Shown: piece after piece, positions 33,727 through 43,441 of the stretch
Numbering within the stretch: position 1 is the stretch's first letter
How the letters are laid out: the number at the start of each line of letters is the position of its first letter
Assembly (NCBI GenBank): GCA_019510435.1
Contig: JAEKKJ010000023.1
Location: 1 to 64,000 of the forward strand
Direction: 5' to 3'
Length of the DNA stretch: 64,000 nt
Source of the DNA: Caulobacterales bacterium
Lineage (GTDB): Bacteria > Pseudomonadota > Alphaproteobacteria > Caulobacterales > Caulobacteraceae
The notes under the pieces: generated by a model
Told to the model about the DNA's origin: nothing
Databases searched by the model: none
The model's input: only the letters and a program-made list of their open reading frames with translations
Translations under genes and position numbers: made by a program

Positions 33727-35172
33727 TCAGGCCTCGTACTTGTCCTGCACCATCCGGTTCAGCAGCCGCACGCCGTAGCCGGTGGCCCCGTCCGGGATGG
33801 TCGGCACGCTGGACGGCTTCTTCCAGGCGGTGGAGGCGATGTCGAGGTGCGCCCACGGCAGGCCGTTGATGAACTTCTGCAGGAACAGCGCGGCGGTGAT
33901 CGATCCGCCGGGCCGGCCGCCGGTGTTCTTCACGTCGGCGATGGCCGATTCGATCTGCTTGCCGTACTCGGCCAGCGGCATCCGCCACAGGGGCTCGCCC
34001 TCCTTCGCCGAGGCCTCCAGCAGGTTGCCGGCCAGCTCGTCGTTGTTGGAGAAGCAGCCGGCGTAGTCGTTGCCCAGGGCGATGATGATCGCGCCGGTCA
34101 GGGTGGCGAGGTCCACCATGAACTTGGGCTTGAAGCGGTCCTGGCAGTACCAGAGCGCGTCGGCCAGCACGAGGCGGCCTTCGGCGTCGGTGTTGATCAC
34201 CTCGATGGTCTGGCCGGACATGGAGGTCACCACGTCGCCCGGCCGCTGGGCGTTGCCGTCGGGCATGTTCTCCACGAGGCCCAGGATGCCGATGACATTG
34301 GCCTTGGCCTTGCGGCCGGCCAGGGCGTGCATGAGGCCGGCGACAGCGCCTGCGCCGCCCATGTCCCACTTCATGTCCTCCATGTTCTCGGCCGGCTTGA
34401 TGGAGATGCCGCCGGTGTCGAAGCAGACGCCCTTGCCCACGAAGGCGACCGGCTGGGCCGACTTGTCGGCCGCGCCCATCCACTTGATCACCACCAGCTG
34501 GCTCTCGCGTACGCTGCCTTGGCCCACGCCCAGCAGCGAGCCCATGCCCAGCTTCATCATCTCGGCCTCGCCGAGGATCTCGACCTCCAGGCCCAGGCTC
34601 TCCAGCTCCTTCACCCGGCGCGCGAACTCGGCCGGATAGAGGATGTTGGCGGGCTCGGAGACCAGGTCGCGGCTGAAGCTGATGGCGTCGGCCAGGGCGG
34701 CCAGCGGCGGGAAGGCCTCCAGGGCCGCGTCGCCCGCGTCGGACGCGATCTGCGCCTTGGTCAGCGAGGGCTTCTTCTCGGCCGGCTCCTTGGTCCGGTA
34801 CTTGTCGAACCGGTAGCTGGCCAGGCGCACGCCTAGCGCCGCGCGGGCCGCGAGCTCGGCGCCGCCGGACAGCTCGATGCGCAGGGTCTCCAGGCCCGAA
34901 AGCTTCAGCGCGTGGTAGGCGTTGGCGCCCGCATGCTCGGCGGCGAGGGCGTCGAAGGCGTCCTTCTTGCCCGCACCCACCAGCACGAGGCGCGAGGCGG
35001 CCACGCCCTGGGGCGCCAGCACGTCCAGAGTCTGGCCCTTGGCGCCCGTGAACCGGCTGGCGGCGACCGCCTGGGCCAGTGCCCCGCCCTGCGACTCGCC
35101 CTCGAAGACGATGCGGGCCAGGCCGCTCTTGGCCGGCAGCGCGGCGCCCGCCGCGACGAACTCGATTTCCAT
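33727..35172 (-). CDS. pepA: leucyl aminopeptidase (M17)
   Basis: A 481-residue dizinc aminopeptidase. The metal and catalytic region shows VGKGVCFDTGGISIKPAENMEDMKWDMGGAGAV and the family signature NTDAEGRLVLADAL. The N-terminal domain is less conserved, as is normal. It is divergent from lptF, with a 243-bp gap, and heads the pepA-hydrolase-holC operon. Confidence 0.95.
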   Translation of the reverse strand: MEIEFVAAGAALPAKSGLARIVFEGESQGGALAQAVAASRFTGAKGQTLDVLAPQGVAASRLVLVGAGKKDAFDALAAEHAGANAYHALKLSGLETLRIELSGGAELAARAALGVRLASYRFDKYRTKEPAEKKPSLTKAQIASDAGDAALEAFPPLAALADAISFSRDLVSEPANILYPAEFARRVKELESLGLEVEILGEAEMMKLGMGSLLGVGQGSVRESQLVVIKWMGAADKSAQPVAFVGKGVCFDTGGISIKPAENMEDMKWDMGGAGAVAGLMHALAGRKAKANVIGILGLVENMPDGNAQRPGDVVTSMSGQTIEVINTDAEGRLVLADALWYCQDRFKPKFMVDLATLTGAIIIALGNDYAGCFSNNDELAGNLLEASAKEGEPLWRMPLAEYGKQIESAIADVKNTGGRPGGSITAALFLQKFINGLPWAHLDIASTAWKKPSSVPTIPDGATGYGVRLLNRMVQDKYEA

Positions 35173-35415
35173 CCGTACTCTCTCTTGAGGCTCGTTCCGG
35201 CGCGCCGACGGTGAGTTGTCTGGCGCGGCGACGCATGGTTTAGAACACCTCCGCGGCCGGGGCGCGTCTTATTCTCCGCCGCGGCGACGCGTCGGGGGAA
35301 ACCAGGAGACCCGCCTTGCCGACCGCCCAGCTCCAACGCCCTGATTTTCCTGCACGTCTCCCGGTTCAGCCGGCGTTCACCTGAATCGGAAAGGCTTCAG
35401 CCTGTTTTTCGGCCC

Positions 35416-36555
35416 ATGCGACTGATCGATCGATACCTCCTGCGCCAGCTGATGGGGCCGGTGGCCCTGGCCACGGCGGCGCTGACGGCGGTCGCGCTCC
35501 TGAGCCAGAGCCTGGCGGGCCTGGACCTGATCGTGAACCAGCGCCAGAGCGCGCTGGTGTTCCTGAAGGTCACGGTCCTCTACCTGCCGCAGCTGATCAA
35601 CCTGGTGCTGCCGATCGCCGTGTTCGTGGCCGCCCTGGTGTCGCTGAACCGCCTGCACACCGAGCAGGAGATCGTGGTCTGTTTCGCCGGGGGCATGAGC
35701 CGTTGGCGGGTGATCTCGCCGGCCATGCGGCTGGCCTGCACGGTCGCCTTCATGGCGCTGGTGCTGAACCTCTTCGTCCAGCCGGCGGCGTTCCGAGCGC
35801 TACGCGAGGAGCTGTTCGAGGTGCGCACCGACCTCGCCGCCACCCTGGTGCGGGAGGGCGAATTCACGACACCGGCCCCGGGCCTGACGGTCTATGCGCA
35901 GAGCGTCGACAAGTCCGGCGATCTCGTGAACCTCTTCATCCACCAGGTGAAGCCGGACGGCTCGGACAGCACCTATTCCGCCGAGCGCGGCCACGTGGCC
36001 CACAGCCAGGGCAAGCCCGTGCTGATCCTGCAGAACGGCTCGAACCAGGAGCTGTCCAAGAGCGGGGTGCTGAATTTCCTGACCTTCAACAGCTACACCT
36101 TCGACCTCGGCCCGATGTCGAACTCGGACGAGCTGGTCCACTACAAGCCCTCGGACCGCTACCTGCACGAGCTGTTCTTCCCGGACCTGCAGCAGGACTG
36201 GGAGCGCCGCAATCGGCGCGAGCTGCTGGCCGAGGGCCACGCGCGGCTGGCCTCGCCGCTCTACAACATCGCCTTCATGGCCATGGCCCTGGCGGCCATC
36301 ATCGGCGGCGGGTTCTCGCGGCTGGGCTATGGTCGGCGGATCGCCACGGTCGCGGCGCTGGCGGCCCTGGTGCGGCTGATCGGATTCCAGGCCCAGGCCG
36401 CCGCCAACGATTCGGTGTGGCTCAACACCCTGCAGTACGTCGTGCCCCTGGGCGCCACGTGGATCGCCCTGGCGCAGGTGTTCCGCGGGAGGGTGAGCCG
36501 CCGCATCGACATCCGCCGTCCGCGCCAGGTCCGGGCCGCCGGAGCTGGCGCATGA
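35416..36555 (+). CDS. lptF: LPS export permease LptF
   Basis: A 379-residue inner-membrane subunit of the LptB2FG transporter that extracts lipopolysaccharide and sends it to LptC. It begins MRLIDRYLLRQLMGPVALATAALTAVALL, has two hydrophobic blocks at each end (helices near 15-35, 55-80, 95-115 and 270-350) and a central periplasmic jellyroll. The neighbours lptG and lptD confirm the pathway. Its TGA overlaps an ATG that opens a short repeat of the lptG start region. Confidence 0.94.
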   Translation: MRLIDRYLLRQLMGPVALATAALTAVALLSQSLAGLDLIVNQRQSALVFLKVTVLYLPQLINLVLPIAVFVAALVSLNRLHTEQEIVVCFAGGMSRWRVISPAMRLACTVAFMALVLNLFVQPAAFRALREELFEVRTDLAATLVREGEFTTPAPGLTVYAQSVDKSGDLVNLFIHQVKPDGSDSTYSAERGHVAHSQGKPVLILQNGSNQELSKSGVLNFLTFNSYTFDLGPMSNSDELVHYKPSDRYLHELFFPDLQQDWERRNRRELLAEGHARLASPLYNIAFMAMALAAIIGGGFSRLGYGRRIATVAALAALVRLIGFQAQAAANDSVWLNTLQYVVPLGATWIALAQVFRGRVSRRIDIRRPRQVRAAGAGA

Positions 36556-36588
36556 CCGGGGCCCAAGCATGACCGGGGCCCAAGCATG
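36552..36588 (+). repeat. 17-bp tandem repeat at the lptF/lptG junction
   Basis: The unit atgaccggggcccaagc occurs at 36552 and 36569, and a diverging third copy begins at 36586 with atgaccgggg. Each unit carries an ATG with an out-of-frame TGA (ATGA). The first two ATGs each open a six-codon frame MTGAQA that ends 4 nt into the next unit; the third ATG is the start of lptG. Confidence 0.93.
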
Positions 36589-37689
36589 ACCGGGGTGGGC
36601 CGCATCGAGCGCTACGTCCTCTCGCGCATGGTGATGGGCGTGCTGACGGCGCTGGCCATCATCTCGGCGGTGGTGCTGCTGATCCAGTTCGTGGAGCTGT
36701 CCAGCCAGGTGGGCACGCGCGCCGACGTGGGACCCAACGACATCTTCCGCCTGACCCTGCTGCGCTCGCCGTCCCTGATCCAGATCCTGCTGCCGTTCTG
36801 CTTCCTGTTCGGCGGCATGGGCGCGTTCGTCGGCCTGAACAGGCGCAGCGAGCTGGTGGCGATGCGGGCGGCCGGCGTCTCGGCCTGGCGCTTCATCCTG
36901 CCGTCGGCGGCGGGCGCCTTCGGGCTGGGCCTGCTGGCGGTGGGCGCGATCAATCCCCTGGCGGCCCAGCTCAGCGCCGACTTCGAGACCGAGCGCGCCC
37001 AGATCATGCAGAACTACCTGGGCGACCAGCCGCAGGAGATCTGGCTGCGCCAGGGCGACGAGCACAGCCAGGTGGTGATCCATGCCCGCCAGCGCGACGT
37101 GCGCCACGGCGTGGCGGTGCTGCGCGGGGTCTCGCTCTACATCTACGAGAAGGACGCCCGCGGCGTGCCGCAGTTCCGGCGCCGGCTGGAGGCCGCCGAA
37201 GGCCGGCTGATGCCGGGGTTCTGGCAGCTGAAGGACGTCCGCGAGGCCACGGCGGGCGATTCGTCGATCCGCTCGGACAGCATGTCGATCCGCTCCACCC
37301 TGGACGCCGAGGCGGCGGTCGAACGCCTGGCCTCGCCGGAGGCCATCGCCTTCTGGAAGCTGCCCAAGGCCATCCAGATGACCGAGCAGGCGGGCTTCTC
37401 GGCCTCGGGCTACCGGCTGCGGTTCGAGCAGCTGCTGGCGACGCCCCTGCTCTATGCGGCCATGGCCGTGCTGGCCGCCGCCTTCTCGCTGCGCCTGACC
37501 CGGCTGGGCGGCCTCGCGGGCCTGACCGGGGCCGGCGTGGCCCTGGGTTTCGTGATGTTCTTCTTCAACCAGTTCTCCGGCGCACTGGCCAAGGCCGACA
37601 TCCTGCCGCTGTTCGCGGCCGCCTGGTCGCCGGCGGTCATCGCCCTGCTCGCGGGCGTGACCCTGCTTTGCTACACCGAAGACGGTTGA
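36586..37689 (+). CDS. lptG: LPS export permease LptG
   Basis: A 367-residue inner-membrane partner of LptF. It begins MTGVGRIERYVLSRMVMGVLTALAIISAVVLLIQF, with helices near 15-40, 60-85, 100-120 and 280-360 and a periplasmic domain between. The start is the third ATG of a 17-bp tandem repeat, because only this frame continues. Upstream ribosome loading may depend on the coupled mini-frames. Confidence 0.93.
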   Translation: MTGVGRIERYVLSRMVMGVLTALAIISAVVLLIQFVELSSQVGTRADVGPNDIFRLTLLRSPSLIQILLPFCFLFGGMGAFVGLNRRSELVAMRAAGVSAWRFILPSAAGAFGLGLLAVGAINPLAAQLSADFETERAQIMQNYLGDQPQEIWLRQGDEHSQVVIHARQRDVRHGVAVLRGVSLYIYEKDARGVPQFRRRLEAAEGRLMPGFWQLKDVREATAGDSSIRSDSMSIRSTLDAEAAVERLASPEAIAFWKLPKAIQMTEQAGFSASGYRLRFEQLLATPLLYAAMAVLAAAFSLRLTRLGGLAGLTGAGVALGFVMFFFNQFSGALAKADILPLFAAAWSPAVIALLAGVTLLCYTEDG

Positions 37690-37792
37690 ATCCTTGGCCT
37701 GCGGGGCTATGCATCGCAGGCCTGACAAAAATTGCCGCGCCGGACCTGGGCCGCGCAGCGGCGCCGCCGCCAACTGGGGATCGAGAAGTTTG

Positions 37793-40123
37793 ATGAGTCC
37801 GCGTCGGCGTACGTCGCGATCGGCCCGCAAGCGTGCGCTCCTCGGCGGCGCGGCCCTCGCGATCCTGTGGGCGGGCTCGGCTGCGGCCAAGCCGCCCGCC
37901 GCGCCCCTGAGCCCTGCGCCGCCCCCGGTCCCGGTCACCAAGGCCGGCGCCGACGGCATGCAGCCGGACGAGCTCTACATGGAGGCCGACGAGGTCATCC
38001 GCGAGGACAAGATCGGCCGCACCACCGCCCAGGGCAACATCGAGGTCCGCTACAACAACCGCACCCTGCGCGCCGACAAGATGGTCTACGACGACCGCAC
38101 CGGCATCATCCACGCCTACGGCCACGTGGTGACGGTCAATTCCGACGGCAGCTTCGAGTTCGCCGACGAGCTGATCGTCGACGACAAGATGGCCGCGGGC
38201 ATCGCCCTCGGCTTCTCCGCCCGCCTGCAGGAGAACGTGAAGATCGCGGCGGCCACCTCGTCCAAGCGCAACGAGAACGTCGAGGAGCTGACCAAGGCGA
38301 TCTACACGCCCTGCGACATCTGCGCGAAGGACGGCTCGCCCAAGACGCCCACCTGGTCCATCGCCGCCGACCGCGTGGTGCGCAACAAGGCCAAGCGGAT
38401 CGTCTACTACCGCAACGCCCGCTTCCGGCTGTTCGGCGTGACCGTCGCCTACCTGCCGGTGTTTTGGCACGCCGACCCCGAATCGAAGCGCAACTCCGGC
38501 TTCCTGGTGCCCAAGGCCTCGGTCTCCGACCGGCGCGGCTTCTCCTACGAGCAGCCGTACTACTGGGCGATCTCGCCCTCCATGGACCTGGTGGTGAGCC
38601 CGCAGTTCAACACCCACGTGGCCCCGTTCCTGAACGGCGAGTTCCGCAAGCGCTTCTATTCCGGCGATGTGGACGTGCGGTTCGGCTACACCCATGAGCG
38701 CGACTTCGACGGCCAGGGCAACGAGTTCGGCAAGAACACCAGCCGCAGCTACATCCTGGGTCGCGGCGGGTTCCAGATCAACGACAAGTGGCGCTGGGGC
38801 TTCACCGCCGAGCGCGCGTCGGACGACCTGATCTTCGACAAGTACGAGGTCGGCAAGGTCTACGAGAGCCGTGGCCCCTACATCGCCGACGACCACCGGC
38901 TGATCAGCCAGCTCTACGCCGTGCGCCAGGACGACCGCTCGTTCACCTCGGTGGCGGCCATGACCATCCAGGGCCTGCGCCCGGGCGACGTGGACCGCAC
39001 CTTCCCGACCATCGCACCCCTGGTCGAGAGCCACTATGAGGCGCCTGAGACACTGCTGGGCGGTCGCCTGCGCGTGCACGCCAGCGCCGTGGCGCTGGAC
39101 CGCGAGCAGTCCCCGACCAACCTGGCCGTGCGGCTGCCCGGCGTCGACAGCGCGCGCGCCACCGGCGAGGTGGACTGGCGGCGCGCCTTCACCAGCGCCA
39201 GCGGCATCCGGATCGAGCCGTTCCTGGACGTCCGCGCCGACGCCTACAAGGTCGACGACATCCTGACCGGGGTCGGCGCCCAGACCCGTTCGGAGAACCT
39301 GAACCGGGCGCTGGCGACCGGCGGCTTCGACATCTCCTATCCGTTCTTCAAGCGCACCAGCGACGCGACCATCGTCCTGGAGCCGGTGGCCCAGGTCGCG
39401 GCCTCGCCGCACGCCAAGCAGGTGGTGATCGGCACGGACCCGACGACCGGCCAGCCCGTGTACCTCAACGAGGACAGCGTCGCCTTCGAGTTCGACGAGA
39501 CCACCCTGTTCCGCACCAACAAGTTCCCGGGCTACGACCTCTACGAGGACGGCGTGCGCCTGAACGTGGCGGGCCGGGCGACGGTGCTGTGGGACGACGG
39601 GCGCCGCGCCAACCTGCTGGTCGGGCGCAGCTTCCGCACCGAGCAGAACCTGGTGTTCAGCCAGAGCTCGGGCCTGCGCACCCGGGCCTCCGACTGGATC
39701 GTGGCCGGCGACGCCCAGCCGATGCGCGGCGTCTCGCTCTTCGCCCGCGCCCGGCTGGACAGCGACAGCTTCGCCGTCCACCGGCTTGAGGCCGGCGTCA
39801 ACGCCAACAACAAGTACGGTTCGGGCTTCGTGCGCTACCTGCGCGACGACCTCGACATCAACGGCAACAAGCAGGAAAACCTCGACATTGGCGGGGAGAC
39901 CTACTTCGGGCCGCACTATGGGGTGAGCCTCTACGGCAACCGCGACCTGCGGCGGAACGCCTGGGTCGTGCGCGACGTCGGGGTGTTCTATCGGGATGAC
40001 TGTTTCCGGGTGGATGTGATCTATCGCCGCGAAGACACGATCCTGGGTCGTCTGCTACCCAGCAACTCGGTCCAACTGCGCCTAACGCTTGCCACATTGG
40101 GCGCATCAACCAGTGGCAGATAA
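37793..40123 (+). CDS. lptD: LPS assembly protein LptD
   Basis: A 776-residue outer-membrane beta-barrel that inserts lipopolysaccharide. A signal peptide (RKRALLGGAALAILWAGSAAA) is followed by an LptA-like OstA domain (about 50-150: EADEVIREDKIGRTTAQGNIEVRYNN) and the barrel. Two cysteines in YTPCDICAKDG (about 170-175) and one in RDDCFRVDVIYRRE near the end are the probable disulfide partners. I prefer the ATG at 37793 because the signal peptide starts there; the frame is open about 100 nt further upstream. LptE is not adjacent. Confidence 0.95.
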   Translation: MSPRRRTSRSARKRALLGGAALAILWAGSAAAKPPAAPLSPAPPPVPVTKAGADGMQPDELYMEADEVIREDKIGRTTAQGNIEVRYNNRTLRADKMVYDDRTGIIHAYGHVVTVNSDGSFEFADELIVDDKMAAGIALGFSARLQENVKIAAATSSKRNENVEELTKAIYTPCDICAKDGSPKTPTWSIAADRVVRNKAKRIVYYRNARFRLFGVTVAYLPVFWHADPESKRNSGFLVPKASVSDRRGFSYEQPYYWAISPSMDLVVSPQFNTHVAPFLNGEFRKRFYSGDVDVRFGYTHERDFDGQGNEFGKNTSRSYILGRGGFQINDKWRWGFTAERASDDLIFDKYEVGKVYESRGPYIADDHRLISQLYAVRQDDRSFTSVAAMTIQGLRPGDVDRTFPTIAPLVESHYEAPETLLGGRLRVHASAVALDREQSPTNLAVRLPGVDSARATGEVDWRRAFTSASGIRIEPFLDVRADAYKVDDILTGVGAQTRSENLNRALATGGFDISYPFFKRTSDATIVLEPVAQVAASPHAKQVVIGTDPTTGQPVYLNEDSVAFEFDETTLFRTNKFPGYDLYEDGVRLNVAGRATVLWDDGRRANLLVGRSFRTEQNLVFSQSSGLRTRASDWIVAGDAQPMRGVSLFARARLDSDSFAVHRLEAGVNANNKYGSGFVRYLRDDLDINGNKQENLDIGGETYFGPHYGVSLYGNRDLRRNAWVVRDVGVFYRDDCFRVDVIYRREDTILGRLLPSNSVQLRLTLATLGASTSGR

Positions 40124-40166
40124 GATAGGGCCGGCGTACGGCTCGACCGAAGGAAGCATTCCGTTC

Positions 40167-41507
40167 ATGACGCGTTATCCGAAGGGCATGGCAGCTATGG
40201 GGGCGGGCCTGGCCTGCGCGCTCGCCGCCCTGAGCGCCGCGCCGAGCTCGCTGGCCCAGGAAACCGCCCAGCCGATCTCCGCGCCGGTCGCGGCGGGCCC
40301 GCGCGCCAACGGCTTCTCCGAGACCGTGGCGGCGGTGGTGAACGACGACATCGTGTCCACCTACGACCTGGCGCAGCGCATGCGCCTGCTGATCGCCACC
40401 TCCGGCATCCAGCCGACGCAGGAGAACCTCGCGGAATTCCAGCACGAGGCCCTCGTCTCGCTCGTCGACGAGCGGCTGCAGTTCCAGGAACTGCACCGCG
40501 TCGAGAAAGAGCAGAAGATGGAGATCGTGGCCGACGACTCGGAGGTGAACGAAGAGATCGACGGCATGGCGCAGCAGAACAACATGAGCCGGGACCAGTT
40601 CCTCGGCTATCTGGCCTCGCGCGGCATCGGTCCCGAAACCCTGAAGCAGCAGCTGCGTGCGCAAATCAGCTGGGCCCGCTGGATCCGCGGCCGCTACGGC
40701 TCGCGCCTGCGCATCGGCGAGGACCAGATCGCCGCCACCCAGGCCCGCCTCGCCGCCGAGTCCGCCAAGCCGCAGTACAACATCGGCGAGGTCCTGATCG
40801 ACGCCAGCCGCGTCGGCGGCATGGACCAGGCCATGAAGGGCGCCCAGCAGCTGGTGACCCAGATGCAGCAGGGCGCGCCCTTCCCGGCCGTCGCCCGCCA
40901 GTTCTCCGCCCTGCCCACCGCCGCCAACGGCGGCGACGCCGGCTGGGTGACCGAGGGCGACATGCCGCGCGAGGTCCAGGCCGTGGTGGAGCAGATGCGC
41001 CCGGGCCAGCTCTCGCAGCCGATCCAGGTGAAGGACGGCGTCTACATCCTGTACCTGAAGGAAAAGCGCGCCGGCGGCGCCTCGACCATGGTCAGCCTGA
41101 AGCAGGTGGCCATCGCCCTGCCCCAGACGGCCAGCGCCGACGACGAGGCCGCGGCCAAGGCCAAGCTGGTGGCGCTGAAGCCGCAGCTGAAGGGTTGCAC
41201 CAACCTGGAGGCCATCGCCGGCAAGACCGAGGGCGTGGTGGCCGGCGACCTGGGCGAGGCCGAGCTGGGCGACCTGGCCCCGCAGTTCCGCGACGCCGCC
41301 GAGAAGCTGAAGGTGGGCGAGATCTCTGATCCCGTCCGCACCACCGCCGGCCTGCACCTGGTGGCGGTTTGCGCGCGCCGCTCGGGCGGCCAGGGCCAGG
41401 CCGACAAGCAGCAGATCGAGCAGCGCCTCTACAGCCAGCAGCTCAGCATGATCGCGCGCCGCTACATGCGAGACCTGCGCAACTCGGCCACCATCGAGAC
41501 GCGGTGA
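40167..41507 (+). CDS. surA: periplasmic chaperone / peptidyl-prolyl isomerase SurA
   Basis: A 446-residue chaperone for outer-membrane proteins. A signal peptide (about 1-30, ending SSLAQ) precedes the SurA N-domain (AAVVNDDIVSTYDLAQRMRLLI). A parvulin domain follows (about 210-320: GGDAGWVTEGDMPREVQAVVEQM, ending VYILYLKEKR), and a second, more degenerate one is about 330-420. The start at 40167 has GAAGGAAG upstream. The stop overlaps the GTG of pdxA. Its place between lptD and pdxA matches the enterobacterial operon. Confidence 0.93.
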   Translation: MTRYPKGMAAMGAGLACALAALSAAPSSLAQETAQPISAPVAAGPRANGFSETVAAVVNDDIVSTYDLAQRMRLLIATSGIQPTQENLAEFQHEALVSLVDERLQFQELHRVEKEQKMEIVADDSEVNEEIDGMAQQNNMSRDQFLGYLASRGIGPETLKQQLRAQISWARWIRGRYGSRLRIGEDQIAATQARLAAESAKPQYNIGEVLIDASRVGGMDQAMKGAQQLVTQMQQGAPFPAVARQFSALPTAANGGDAGWVTEGDMPREVQAVVEQMRPGQLSQPIQVKDGVYILYLKEKRAGGASTMVSLKQVAIALPQTASADDEAAAKAKLVALKPQLKGCTNLEAIAGKTEGVVAGDLGEAELGDLAPQFRDAAEKLKVGEISDPVRTTAGLHLVAVCARRSGGQGQADKQQIEQRLYSQQLSMIARRYMRDLRNSATIETR

Positions 41508-42511
41508 GCGCCGCCCCGCTCGCGCTCACGCTGGGAGATCCGGCCGGTATCGGGCCGGAAATCGTCGTCAAGGCCTGGCAGACCCTGCGCGAAACGGGGC
41601 CGGTGTTCTTCGTCGTCGGCGACGCCCAGGCGATCGCCTCCGCGCCCGGCTTCGGGCGTGCGCCGGTGCGGCCGATCTCCGCCCCCGACCGGGTCGCCCA
41701 GGCTTTCCAGAGCGGCGTGCCGGTCCTGGACCTGCCGCTGCGCGCGCCGGTGGTGGCGGGCCAGCCCAACCCGGGGGCCGCCGGCTCGATCATCCAATGG
41801 ATCGAGACCGCCGTGGGCCTGGCGCTTTCGCGCACCGTCGCCGGCGTGGTCACCGCGCCCATCGCCAAGGCGCCGCTCTACGACGCCGGCTTCAAGTTTC
41901 CCGGCCACACCGAGTTCCTGGGCGAGCTGACCCGCGCGGCCACCTATGACGGCGCCCGCGGCCCGATCATGATGCTGACGGCCGCCGACCTGCGCGCCAC
42001 CCTGGTGACGGTGCATGAGCCCCTGGCCCAGGTCTCAGCCAAGCTCAGCATCGAGGCCATCGTCAACGCCGGCCTGGTCACCGCCCAGGCCATGCGCCGC
42101 GACTTCGGAATCGCCGCCCCGCGGATCGCGGTGGCTGGCCTCAACCCCCACGCCGGCGAGAGCGGCGCCATCGGCCGCGAGGAGGTGGAGCTGGTCCAGC
42201 CCGCCGTCCGCGCCCTGAAGGACCTGGGCGTCGACGCCCGTGGCCCCTACCCCGCCGACACCCTGTTCCCCGCCGAGGTGCGCGCCACCTATGACGCGGC
42301 GGTGTGCCTCTTCCACGACCAGGCGCTGATCCCGGTGAAGATGCTCGACTTCTGGGGCGGGGTGAACGTCACCCTGGGCCTGCCGATCGTGCGCACCTCC
42401 CCCGATCACGGCACCGCCTTCGACATCGCCGGACGAGGCCTGGCGCGGCCCGACAGCCTGATCGCCGCCATCCGCCTGGCCGACGAGATCGCCCGGCGGC
42501 GGGCGGGATGA
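41504..42511 (+). CDS. pdxA: 4-hydroxythreonine-4-phosphate dehydrogenase
   Basis: A 335-residue NAD-dependent enzyme of pyridoxal phosphate synthesis. Signatures are LGDPAGIGPEIVVKAW at the start, KFPGHTEFLGELT, GLNPHAGESGAIGREE and CLFHDQALIPVKMLDFWGGVN, which hold the metal-binding histidines. The start is a GTG at 41504 overlapping the surA stop as GTGA; the frame is open further upstream but that part does not match the family. Confidence 0.95.
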   Translation: MSAAPLALTLGDPAGIGPEIVVKAWQTLRETGPVFFVVGDAQAIASAPGFGRAPVRPISAPDRVAQAFQSGVPVLDLPLRAPVVAGQPNPGAAGSIIQWIETAVGLALSRTVAGVVTAPIAKAPLYDAGFKFPGHTEFLGELTRAATYDGARGPIMMLTAADLRATLVTVHEPLAQVSAKLSIEAIVNAGLVTAQAMRRDFGIAAPRIAVAGLNPHAGESGAIGREEVELVQPAVRALKDLGVDARGPYPADTLFPAEVRATYDAAVCLFHDQALIPVKMLDFWGGVNVTLGLPIVRTSPDHGTAFDIAGRGLARPDSLIAAIRLADEIARRRAG

Positions 42512-43344
42512 GCGACGAAGGCTTCGCCGCGGCCCTGCCGACCCTGCGCGAGGCGCTGGAGGCGCATGGCCTCTGGGCCAAGAAGGCGTTCGGCCAGCAC
42601 TTCCTCCTCGACCTCAACGTCACCCGCAAGATCGCCCGGCTGGCCCAGGTGGGCGCGGCCGACCTGGTGATCGAGGTGGGTCCCGGTCCGGGCGGCCTGA
42701 CGCGGGCCCTGCTGGAGACCGGCGCGCGGGTGATCGCCGTGGAGAAGGATGAGCGGTTCCGGCCGCTGCTGGATGAGGTCGCCGCGGCCTGCCCCCGCCT
42801 CGAACTGGTGTTCGGCGACGCGCTCCAGGTCGACGAGGCGGCGCTCACCGACGGGCAGCCGGCGCACCTCATCTCCAACCTGCCCTACAATGTCGGCACG
42901 CCGCTGCTGATCAAGTGGCTGACCGGCCCTTGGACGCCGCAGTCGCTGACCCTGATGTTCCAGCGCGAGGTGGCCGACCGCATCACCGCGCCCGCGGGCG
43001 ACGACGCCTATGGCCGGCTCTCGGTGATCGTCCAGGCCACCTGCACGGCCCGGCGGGTGCTGGACGCCCCCGCCCGCGCCTTCACCCCGCCGCCCAAGGT
43101 GGATTCGGCCGTCGTGCGGCTGGAACCCCGCGCCGAACGGCCGGAGCCGCGCCGCCTGGACGCCCTGCAGGCCATCACCGCCGCCGCCTTCGGCCAGCGC
43201 CGCAAGATGCTGCGCGCCAGCCTGAAGGCGCTGGGCGGCGAGGCCCTGGCGCGCGAGGCCGGCCTCGACCCCCAGGCCCGCGCCGAGGTGATCCCCGTTG
43301 AAGGCTTCCTGGCGCTAGCCGACGCCTGGCTTGCCCGGCGCTAG
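42508..43344 (+). CDS. rsmA: 16S rRNA dimethyladenosine transferase
   Basis: A 278-residue enzyme (KsgA) that dimethylates two adjacent adenosines near the 3' end of 16S rRNA during 30S maturation. It shows WAKKAFGQHFLLDLNV, the SAM motif IEVGPGPGGLTRALLE and the catalytic NLPYNVGTPLL. The ATG overlaps the pdxA stop as ATGA. This is the last gene of the lptF-to-rsmA run, and a long palindrome follows. Confidence 0.96.
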   Translation: MSDEGFAAALPTLREALEAHGLWAKKAFGQHFLLDLNVTRKIARLAQVGAADLVIEVGPGPGGLTRALLETGARVIAVEKDERFRPLLDEVAAACPRLELVFGDALQVDEAALTDGQPAHLISNLPYNVGTPLLIKWLTGPWTPQSLTLMFQREVADRITAPAGDDAYGRLSVIVQATCTARRVLDAPARAFTPPPKVDSAVVRLEPRAERPEPRRLDALQAITAAAFGQRRKMLRASLKALGGEALAREAGLDPQARAEVIPVEGFLALADAWLARR

Positions 43345-43359
43345 AGGCGAGCACGTTCA

Positions 43360-43390
43360 TCCAGGCTGGCTTGCTTCAAGCCAGCCTGGA
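43360..43390 (+). terminator. 14-bp perfect hairpin after rsmA
   Basis: tccaggctggcttg (43360-43373) and caagccagcctgga (43377-43390) pair perfectly around a ctt loop, 15 nt after the rsmA stop. Flanking ctagagg and ctctag extend the palindrome. There is no T-run, so it may be a repeat element or a Rho-influenced end rather than a classical terminator. Confidence 0.5.
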
Positions 43391-43441
43391 CGCGCTCTAG
43401 CGAAGCAGGTCCAATACGCCCGAGTTTGGACGGGGCCACGC

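Noticed and set aside
37637..39916. A long minus-strand frame opposite lptD
   Set aside because: lptD is supported by a signal peptide, OstA domain and conserved cysteines; the antisense product is low complexity.
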